Shown one piece after another: positions 1 through 10,400 of a stretch of DNA of 64,000 nt. Positions within the stretch are counted from its first letter, which is position 1, and each line of letters begins with the position of its first letter. The notes below the pieces were generated by a model that did not search any database, was not told the DNA's origin, and saw only the letters and a program-made list of their open reading frames with translations. Origin of the DNA: Limanda limanda (Eukaryota; Chordata; Actinopteri; Pleuronectiformes; Pleuronectidae); NCBI RefSeq assembly GCF_963576545.1, contig NC_083639.1, positions 17,675,118 to 17,739,117 on the forward strand. The letters run 5' to 3'. Position numbers and translations under genes: made by a program.

Positions 1-1794
1 CATTAGCAAAGCCCTGCCAGCCTCGATTATGACCAAAGGGATCGGCTTGATAGTGTTGCATCAGGCCACATTCAGAACTGGATGTGTCTATTTAAACTTT
101 CCCGGCCACTTCCTTGTATGTTTTCCAGCACGAAAAGAGGAGATGTGGATGTTCCCAGCTCCCATATTTGGTTTTATTTTATACAGAAAGTCTTGGTCTG
201 TGAAGCACGTCTTCTCGTTTGGGAAAAAAATCCATCTGCAATGGAAGTGCTCGAGCTTTGTTCTCTCCTGACTGTGTGCCTAGAGGTTCCTTTCCTTTTC
301 TCACACTCTCTCCGTCTTATTCTCTCCATCTCTCTCTCTGTGTCAGAACATTTGTGATAGAGAAACCAGGAGTTTGGCTTCTAGTTTGTGGGCTTTTCCC
401 TTCATATTTTATAGGTATTATGAGATGCTGCTGATTAAATTGCAAGTGTACTTTCTGAGGTTTTCTCATATTCTGTCTGTGGCTCCAGCCTTCTCAGTGG
501 GCTGTAGATTGTATGAATCAGACTTTATGCCTGTTTCAAAGCCCAAGGTGTTTTATTTATGGAGGGGGGGGGGGAGTACATTAAGTCTTTGGAAGATTCA
601 TAAAGCACTCTCTTAGCTTACTCACTGCCTGAACTATTATAGCACAGATGTGTGTTGTTGGGCAGTGTCATATACCTGTCTGTAGATCTGGTGTACGTTT
701 TCATCTCTCCACTCTTGCCACCTTCTTACCATCATGCCCGTGCTGTGACATGGCTAGCTCGGTTGTCACAGCATTTATAATTCAGTCTTATCAATAAATG
801 ATGGGCGTCATTAAGTTTTTATTTGGCAATGCTGTGCTGCTGTCTCATAGAGCGTCTTTACAAGCCAGTGACTGAATTGCAAAACTTTCCTCCGCTGTTC
901 TGAGTTCCAGGCATCACTTGGCATTAGTATAACCTCAGATGATCCTTGGCCCTCAAACATTTTTTAGAAGTCCATTCCCTATGATCTCATATTCTGCAAG
1001 CACACTCCCCCAGCCCTTCCTCTCTAAGCCCCCAATCTTTAATGAGTTTTGCTGAGAGTCATATTTACCCATGATGTCTAGTGTTTCTGTCTAAATTGCA
1101 AAAAAACACCTCCTCTTTCATTCCATCTCATTCGGCTGAATCAGCATTGTCGTTTCGCCGTTCACTCACAGTGTAAAAAGCTGATTTGGCCAGAGCTGTT
1201 TCAGGAAAACCAGCTCTAAATCCTCAGAGTAGTTTACAGAAACAACAGCTTGCTCTTGCATTATGGATGTGTACTAACCATCGCACTGGTCATGTTATTG
1301 GAGACTGATAACAGCTTGTTTTAAGTTTCCCTATACGGTGGTCCATCTCTGTTTCTCCTCACATCTTCAAGGTTCCTAAAAGAGCCTCTCTCTGTTTTGG
1401 ACGTTACGGTTTCCTCTGCGTCGTCTTTGTGGTTTCATGTAGCATCTGCCACCCAGAGAGATAAACAATACCGGTGGATGAAAGAGAGAACTGAAAAGAA
1501 AGCACTGTATGTGTCAGTTAGAGCTGATAAAAGCCTGAAAATCCAATTAGTCCTCAGTTTACCGGGGGGGAAGGAGGAGGGCCTCATGGGAATAATGTCA
1601 GGAAATAATCACCGTCGTAGCATGTCAATAACACAGCATTTACATACTTGGCTATTGATATGTCACTGTATATAACTGAGCTGGTAAATCTGAACTAAAT
1701 TTAGTATTCCATGATGGTTTTTTCCCCCCATCAGCTTTTTGAACAGATGCACAACATCAAAGGGAATTTATATGTTCTACAACATAAAACCACT

Positions 1795-2101
1795 CTTTAA
1801 AGGGATAGTTCACCCAAAAAGGAAAATTCACTCAATATCTACTCACCCCTATTTCTATGGAGGGGTGGGTGAAGAGTCCACAAAACACTTTGGGAGTTTC
1901 AGGGGTAAACAGCGTTGCACCCTCCACTTGTTCAAATAAAAACAAAAAACAACAGAAACAAAACTGAAAAAACCTCCACACATTCAAAATCGACTGGTAA
2001 ACCAGGAAATTTACACCATGATTTAGCCTAAATGTCCACTGTGATGCCCCTGAGTAGATAAAGAGGGATTTTTTTCTTTTTGGGTGAACAATCCCTTAAA
2101 G
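1795..2101. mobile_element. Non-autonomous DNA transposon (MITE-like) with inverted ends
   Basis: The left end reads ctttaaagggatagttcacc and continues caaaaag. The reverse complement of the right end reads ctttaagggattgttcaccc and continues aaaaag. These form near-perfect inverted terminal repeats of about 26 bp around a 307 bp body with no coding capacity. The AGGGATAGTTCACCC end is one I associate with abundant fish repeats (pattern memory, not a search). Both ends contain TTAA, so a piggyBac-type target is possible, but superfamily and target duplication are not settled. Confidence 0.65.
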
Positions 2102-2406
2102 AGGATGTGGCAGAGGTGTAGCGCTGAACACACTGAATCTATTCTCTATTCATTGTAGATGTCCTGGAATCCAGGAGTTATAACTGATGAATATAGACAA
2201 TGCTGGTTACATGTGTGTTGTTCATGGATTGTTTTCATCCAATGCTTGATATGAAAGAAGGGATACAGGCAGGAAGAGAGCAGGAGATTGAAGCAAGGAC
2301 GATTTCAAAACACATAGCGCCCTGGGTCAGAGCTCATGGGCTCCTGCGGGGAAGAACCACATGCCCTGCTGTTGGAAACCAGTGTAAACCCAGCTGCTGC
2401 TGTACA

Positions 2407-2447
2407 GTGTGTGTGTGTGTGTGTGTGTGTCTGTGTCTGTGTGTGTG
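2407..2447. repeat. (GT)n microsatellite
   Basis: An uninterrupted GT run followed by imperfect GTCT/GT units. It is non-coding and lies in the region upstream of the first sulf2 coding exon. Confidence 0.9.
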
Positions 2448-4159
2448 CACATATATTCACATGTTTGTGGTGTGCATTTGAGAGTGCCCAATTGTGTCTT
2501 ATGAGCAAAGCAAGACCATAGAGGAGGATGGAGGACGTGTGTGGGAGCTGGTGCGATAGAAAAGACTTTATTAATGAGCACAGTCTGGACACCAGATTCG
2601 ACCAGAGGGGAACATGGAGCTTTCTGTTCGAGAGGAAATCTCTTACATTCAGTCACACTTCTCTGCCGTGACTCTGTGAGAATATTAGCTCTTGTAATTA
2701 TCTTTTTTTTAAATGTGTCGTGTGCGTACAGCCGGGCATTGTTGCATTGTGTTGAACTGTTTTCCAGTCAGTTTGTCATTAAGGAGGAGCAGTCCCAGCA
2801 GAGAAAGCTTGCAGTTGTGTTGTTGTTATTGTCTTCATCTTCACACAAAGATTGCTCCGACCACGTACTCCTTGTGGACTCACTAACACGCACACATCTA
2901 CCCAAACCCCCACCTTTGTGTGATAGTGGTGGCAGGGTATTCACTGCCTCCTGTAAACCATGTTTATGGATTATGGTCACTAGGGCATGTGGCTGCTGTG
3001 ATTATGTGTCATCATAAAATAGGCACATGTGTTCAGTATTTCTCAAATAAATGTGTGACATCTTACTGCGGAGTGAAAAGAACGTGGGTTTATATGAACA
3101 AATTGGGTTTATTTAATCATGACTTCCTTTGTTTTAAAAGTTCATATGTCAAAAAATAAATTCTTCCTGATGTTTGTCATTGTTCTAGAAATTAAATATT
3201 CTGTTTATGAAACGTTTTTTCTTGTGGTTGAACTGCATCTATCTAAACTAGAAGCGGTTGTTTGCCTCTGCTTTGTTCTGTGACTGCAGTGGATGTTCCT
3301 GCAGTTTCATACTAATTATAGATATTGTTTTAGACAGGTAGATAATGCTGCATATTTTCAGGGGAGCAAAGAAAAACAGTTTCCATGTTAAACTCTGAGG
3401 GGATATACTGTTAATGAGGAAGAGTTATTAGAGAGCTAATAGGATTGCAGTATAATTATGTCGAACCGCATGTAGAGATTAATTAGGAAAAAGCTCTATT
3501 TAACACTTATTTGACTCTAATTGTCATGTTAAACTTTCACAGAGAGCAGAATTTGTACTTTTTCGCACATCTTGAGGCTCTTTTCTTTTATTGGCCTTGG
3601 TGATATATCTGCAGTTATTTTTCCTGCTCTCATTTTTCACTGGCACTTTTAGTATTTTTTCTGTTCCACACTGTGTCGACTCTGTATCTAAATCGATGTT
3701 CTTCCTCTCCTTTTCTCTCTTTACATTGTCACCCTGCTCATTGACCCCTGTCTTCATTTTCCTCCTCTCATCCTCTCTTCTTCTGTCTTTCCCCTTCACC
3801 TCTGCTCCTTACCCCTCCTCCCACCCCACCGCACACCAACTCCCCTCATCCCTCATATCCATCCTTACCCTCTCCTGGGGAGGTGAGGCCTGAGCTGGCC
3901 CTAGGCCCAGGCCCATTAGCCCCAGCCTGCCAGCCATGTGCTCATCACCAGAGATCATTACACCCAGCCAATGACACCACTCTAATGCATCATTAATGAT
4001 TGATTAACGAGCTGAGCTCAGCCTAAACGGGTGCATTTGTAAGGAAGAGCACCCTGTAATGGCTGTGCAAGGCTTCCATCTGCTATTTTTTACCATGTTT
4101 GTGTGTGTGTGTGTGTATTTTATTTTTAACCGTCTCTCTGTCTCTGTTTCGTCTCTCAG

Positions 4160-4203
4160 GTTGAGAGAACTGAGGACTGAGGAGGTGACTGCAGGGTAAC
4201 AAG
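4160..4203 (+). other. sulf2: sulf2 5' UTR segment in the first coding exon
   Basis: Forty-four untranslated bases lie between the 3' splice site (AG at 4158-4159) and the start codon. The start context ACAAGATGG is a good Kozak match, with A at -3 and G at +4. An acceptor directly before the start exon implies at least one further upstream non-coding exon. Confidence 0.7.
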
Positions 4204-4405
4204 ATGGCAGGGCGGGTTCTCTCGGCCCCGCTCCCTCTTCTTCTTGTCCTCCTTTTTGTCATGGTGGAAGTGCTTCCTGTGGTCCATGGCTCTGGCTACC
4301 TGTCTGGATACCGCCACAGGTCACGCCCGCAGAGGGACCGCCACTTTCGCAATGTCCGACCCAACATCATCCTGATCCTCACTGACGATCAGGACATCGA
4401 ACTGG
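4204..4405 (+). CDS. sulf2: sulf2 coding exon 1
   Basis: Encodes the start, the signal peptide and [16 protein letters not shown] with the first calcium-binding aspartates. It ends one base into the Gly68 codon at donor gttaga (4406). Confidence 0.93.
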
Positions 4406-7400
4406 GTTAGACATTTTCCTCCGTCAATCCTTCCTCTGTGTGTGTGTTGACTGGGTGTTTGTGCATCTGTCTCTCTCTGTTTGTTTTGCGTTGATGTCCC
4501 ATGGGTATGGATATTCTCTCCATGTGTATCCAACAGCCTCAGCAAGGGAAAGTCAGTCTAATGCTGCCTCTTGGCACCATAACAACTGGCCCACTCAAAG
4601 TCATGTGCTTCATTTGCCAACTCCTCCATTGCTGGCATGAAATGAGGGCGGCCTATGGCTTCCATTGTCCGGTTGCCAAACCCTGGCCATCTCCCTACCC
4701 GCTTAAGTCCTTTAGCGGCGTATTGGACTGGAGTGGCTGCATAATGGCCTCGGTGACATCCTTTGTCCTCCTGTGATCGCTAGTGAGAAGACTCCCATTG
4801 AAAAGCAGGAATTTATGGTCAAGCATCTGTTTCCCCAAACAATCACCATCAGCCTGAAAAGCTCTTGGTACACAAGCACTGTGTGGGTTACACTTTACCA
4901 AAAAGATTTATCCCCTCATTTTCGTTTCCCCTTCTTTTTCTCTCACCATGTCCATAATGGTTTTTGGTGCTAGCCCCCCATGCCCCGTGTTTATATTTTT
5001 CACTGTTTACCCTCTCTGTTTTCCTTGATCTCTCACTCTTTTTCCCCCTCTCCAACTGCTTTATTTCCCTCTGCGTCCCTTGCCTTTCAATCCATGGCCT
5101 CTGAATTGCCTCTCACCCTCCTGTCTCTTCGTCCAACCTCCCCCACCCACTTCTCTCTCCCACTCTTGTCTCCCAGGCTCAATGCAGGCCATGAACAAAA
5201 CTCGGCAAATCATGGAGAAGGGCGGCACACATTTCTCCAACGCTTTCTCCACCACGCCCATGTGCTGCCCGTCCCGCTCCTCCATCCTGACGGGGAAGTA
5301 CGTGCACAACCACCACACCTATACCAACAACGAGAACTGCTCCTCGCCGTCGTGGCAGGCCCACCACGAGCCGCACACCTTTGCCGTGCACCTCAACAAC
5401 AGCGGCTACAGGACAGGTGAAGACTGAAAGTAGCATCGCACGCGTACATTTCAGTTGAGAGTTTCACAGATTCCTTGGGGCTTGATGACAACATTAACAT
5501 AATCCTGTTCCTTCGCTCAGCCTTTTTTGGAAAGTATCTGAATGAGTACAATGGCTCCTATGTGCCCCCTGGCTGGAAGGAATGGGTAGCACTGGTGAAG
5601 AATTCGCGCTTCTACAACTACACCCTCTGTAGGAACGGAGCACGAGAGAAACACAACGGCAACTACTCAAAGGTATTAGTGGTATTAATTATTCCCCTCC
5701 CTGAATTTACAGAAACATTCCCTGTAGCTGAATTTAAAGGAAATATTTCTAGGTTAGTTTTTAAGCATTGCTTTTAATTGTTACCATATGTTGTTTTTGC
5801 TAAATACTGTGAAAAAATGATAGCATCCCTTTATATTTTCCAAACTCATATTTCTACATAAATGGGCATGATGTGATGACCAAGACTTTTAAACATTTTG
5901 ATTTGATTTAATGGAGACAATGTTGAATTTTCCCTCGGTGTAACCAACCTGACATACTGTGAAAAATAATGGGTTATGTAGATTTCAGTTTGAAATACAG
6001 GATTACCAACCCTAGCTTTAATGGATCTTAAAGTCTGTAATGGGCAATGACCCGGCACAGTAAGAGCTTAACATCTGCTCTTTTGCTCTCCTCTGTCACT
6101 CACCGAGTGTCTGATGGAAAATGTCTCTCTTCTCCGCAGGACTACCTGACAGACGTCATTACCAATGACAGCGTCAACTACTTCCGTATGTCCAAGAAGA
6201 TGTACCCCCATCGTCCTGTCATGATGGTGCTGAGCCATGTTGCTCCCCACGGCCCCGAGGACTCCGCCCCGCAGTACAGCTCTGCCTTCCCCAACGCATC
6301 ACAGCACATGTGAGAACATTTGCCTTGAGGGGCCAAAACAAACAGAGCACTGGTAATATTACCAAGCTGTGAGCCCTCAGAGATTTATATCTATGATAAT
6401 AATCTCACCTACACAAACAAGGGGGAGCAGTTAGATGAGGATTGCATTTGCTTACTTGATGTAAACCGATTTGGTTAATGTGGGACAAAGCTGACAAGCA
6501 AAAGGTGGAATTTTTACATTTTGCGGTATATGAGTCATCCTCACATTCACGCTCCCTTTCATTTCATTTGACCCAGAATGACACAAATTCCATAATCTCA
6601 GCTCGATCTTATCTTCCCCTGCCTGCAGTACGCTGCTGGCAGCCGAGCCCTCTCCGCTGTTTTCCTCTCCTCAGACAGTGTTTCACTCCGGTATATTTGG
6701 CTCATGTGTTGTTCACATAAGTGTTACTGCTGGAATGAGCTAATGTGTACCATTTTGCCAGCCGTGATCGGAAAGACATGATTGATAATGCATAGGTAAT
6801 GAATTATGGGCACACACACATTTATACACAGACACATAAAACCTTCAAGCCTTTGTCTTTCTGACCATCCATGCTTGTGACTGGCTGTATAGTGCGGCTG
6901 GCTAATGGCTGACCTGCAATTGGCCTCAAGAGACAGATCCAAGGCCAGTAATGAGACTGCAGTTTCTGCCCCCTCTCTCCAGCCCCCTCACACCCTCACC
7001 CTGCCTCATCTAATCCCTCTAGCATCATTAACCTGTGCCACACAGGCTTTATACAAAGAATATTCTGAAAATTCCACCCCAGTGTCTTTGTACAAACTTT
7101 TAATTGCTCTTTCTCCATAAATTTGCTCCCTCTCGGGTGATGTTTTCCGAGCAAGCCTGCACTAGCTATTTTTCTCACTCCATCTCCCTCTGCCGTTATC
7201 ATCCACATGAAGAGAGAGAGCGAGAGAGGCAGTAAAAGTCCGGCACTCCTCGGGTGATTAAGCTTCTTCTCACCTTGGCACCTTGCAGACGCTTCTTCAC
7301 ACTACATTAGAGCTGCCACTGTGGACCAGGCTGTGCGAGGCATTAGCATTTCTTAAAAGTCAAATCGATTCACTTTAAGTGTTAAATATGTTTCCTTTAG

Positions 7401-10400
7401 AGATCTCATTAGCTATTTAGCAGTGTTTATTCTCAAATAATTAAAGTTCCACATGACTCTGAGTTAAATATTGATCGAACTGTGTTCAGACTTATCGATT
7501 GCAATGCTTTGCATTTACACAATTTATGTAACTTCCAGTTTGGCACTATATAAACAGTTTTATGGCTACTTTGGAAAGAAAGGATAAGAGCAGTCAGATA
7601 ATCCTGCTGTTAGTCCGCACACATTGGTACAGTTCCTATAATCCAATTTACAGCATTAGAAAATAGAAACTACACATACAGAGATGGAAAAAACAACTGG
7701 GTACAAATGTATGGTGAGATACAATGCAATACTGTGCTTTGATATTATCCTTTTTTCAGTATGTGAAAGATGCAACAGAAATGTAATGTTTCCATTGTCT
7801 ACCACCTTCAGAACCCCAAGCTACAACCATGCTCCTAACCTAGACAAGCACTGGATCCTGCGCTACACAGGGGCCATGAAGCCGGTGCACATGCAGTTCA
7901 CCAACATGCTGCAACGCAGGAGGATGCAGACCCTGCTCTCTGTGGACGACAGTGTGGAGAAGGTAGGACAAACTAGCACCCAGATAGACATATGCTTAAA
8001 CACAGAAGCACACACACACACGCTTAAACACACCAGACAAACTCACACTGTCTGACACCCTCAAGTCCTGGGAGATCTGTGCTTGTTCTGACTGTGACTG
8101 TGTAATGTATTCACTGACACACTTGGTAAATTGTTCAATCCCATTTTCCTTGAAACGGGCACAGGAGACTTGAGCTTTCGAACACGTAGTAAAAGTTTTT
8201 CCACTCTGTAAGTGTTTGATGAGTCGTATCTTCTGTAGGTGTATAACATGCTGGTGGAGACGGGGGAGTTGGACAACACCTACCTCATTTACACCTCGGA
8301 TCACGGCTACCATATCGGCCAGTTTGGTCTGGTCAAGGGCAAGTCGATGCCTTATGAGTTTGATATCCGTGTTCCCTTCTTTGTACGAGGACCTAATGTG
8401 GAGCATGGTGCCATGTGAGTGACTCCTCTGATATCTAGATGCTGTATTCAATGCCTTCAGACAAACTCCAGATAATTTCCCTGACATATTCCGGACCCAT
8501 TTTCCAGAGTTCATGTCTGAAAACAGCTTGATATCTGTGAAATGAATACAAATGTGATCACTGTTCATTGTCCTCCTGTTTCCCTGCAGTAATCCTCATA
8601 TAGTGTTGAATGTTGACTTGGCACCGACTATGCTGGACATGGCCGGTGTTGATATTCCGGCAGAAATGGATGGCAAATCCATCCTCAAGCTGCTGGACAC
8701 AGACAGACCAGTCAATAGGTGAGCATGCACATCAGCTATTTTACTCACTCTCTTGGCCTTTAACAGACGCCTGAAGAATGACATTTAAAATGGGGCAGAG
8801 TTGTGGCTGTGTGCCAAGAAGTAATTTACCTGAACTTCACAAAGTTTTACTAAATCTCTGTTCTTGGTGTTTTCTTGCACGTAATGGAATCTGCAATCCA
8901 AATATAAATGTATAACACCTTTCCAGTGCTGTACAAGGATGGCATTTAGAAAAGGACCGCCGGTTTATTCAGTGCAAATATCACTGAGTGGTTGGACAGA
9001 TTTTTTTTCCTCTCTCATTTTCCAGATTCCAGTTGAGCAAGAAGGGTAAAACCTGGAGAGACTCTTTCCTGGTGGAGAGAGGGTAGGTTTTATCGATTGA
9101 CCTTTTGTGGGACATCATTCCAGGCATTGTCTTGTGGTGACACTAGACTCTTTGCCTTTGCTCAGGTCAAGGAAACTTCTCATGTTTTCCTGTCTTTTCA
9201 GGAAGCCTCCACACAAGAGGGCTGATGGGAAGGAAATGGCCCAGGAGGAGAATTTCCTGCCGAAATACCAGCGTGTGAAGGATTTGTGCCAGAAAGCCGA
9301 GTACCAGACGTCCTGCCAGCAGCCAGGACAGGTATCTGACCTGCAGAGTGATTTAATTAAGTTTGAGGGGAACAACATGGAGCGCAGCTTGTGCAGAGTG
9401 ATAATTTGTGCTCTCAGAGTTCTATTAACATCAAAGTCTCTTTTTTTAATCCGTGTTTTTGAATATGTGTATATAGAACCCTGATTTGTTGAGAAATATG
9501 AATAGCGAGATTGATCCTATAAGAATATTGATCTGGAATATTTACTGCACTTAAGTTCTACAGATCCACGTTTCTTTGATGATAATGCCATAAAGGCCCC
9601 TTTTAATCAGAAGCCTTTTGTGAATTACCATCATATTTTCCTCTCTGTTGTTTTAGAAATGGCAGTGTGTGGAGGACCCGTCTGGCAAGCTGAGGCTGTA
9701 TAAGTGCAAGGGCATGGCGAGTCTCTTTGCCCCACGTATGCAGGCTCTGATGGCCAGCGATGCCTCCCAGCTGTCCCTCACCCCCAACGCAGACAGCTGC
9801 AACTGTGGTGACGTGGGCGTCAAAACATCACTCCTGAAGAGGAAGAGGCTGCTCACCAAGAAGAGTAAGTTCCCCTTGTCACTCGCATGCACCATTGTTC
9901 TGCTGGTTATTAATAGATGTGATTTTGTGCAGAAAGATTTCCTTTGAAATGTCCTTGCAGGAGTCTACAAAGCCTTGCCAAACAAGGACATTAATCTCAA
10001 GCTAAAATAGTCAGCTCTTGAAGTATTCATGAGATGAGGAGTGTGTGTGTCTGTGCTGCCATCAAGTGGTGGTCTTCACTAATAGGGCCTTGAGAGAAAT
10101 TAATTATATCAATGTTTTTTGGCACATGCTGGTCTTCACCTGTCATCTGCAGTAGCCAAAACACAATCCTCTTTTTCCGTCTCATTCAGATTCTTCTGTC
10201 TCGTCTTATTCAGAGATGAAATCCGGTAAGGCTGCCTCTAGGAAGCGCTGGGCTCGTTCCGTATCATTTGAGCTGGATGGAGACCTGTACGCTGTGGACC
10301 TGGAGGACGGCTACCGGCCGCTGGGATCCAGTAACGGCAGCTGGCCCACAGACACTAGGACTGGAGCTGAGAATGATGAGGACAATGAGGAGTTCAGTGG

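Larger units (their letters stand above)
1..4159. other. Upstream / first-intron sequence of sulf2
   Basis: No coding exon was recognised here. The stretch ends in a good 3' splice site (pyrimidine tract and AG at 4158-4159) just before the sulf2 start-codon exon, so most of it is probably the intron after a non-coding first exon that lies outside the window. It holds one small inverted-terminal-repeat element (1795-2101), a GT repeat (about 2407-2447) and a short GT tract near 4098-4114. The remaining short open frames have no recognisable similarity. Confidence 0.6.

Noticed and set aside
9961..10010. Possible alternative sulf2 exon after acceptor ccttgcag with a short tail ([15 protein letters not shown]) and stop
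   Set aside because: The phase fits coding exon 10, but no donor or polyadenylation signal follows, and the conserved continuation is clearly at 10214.
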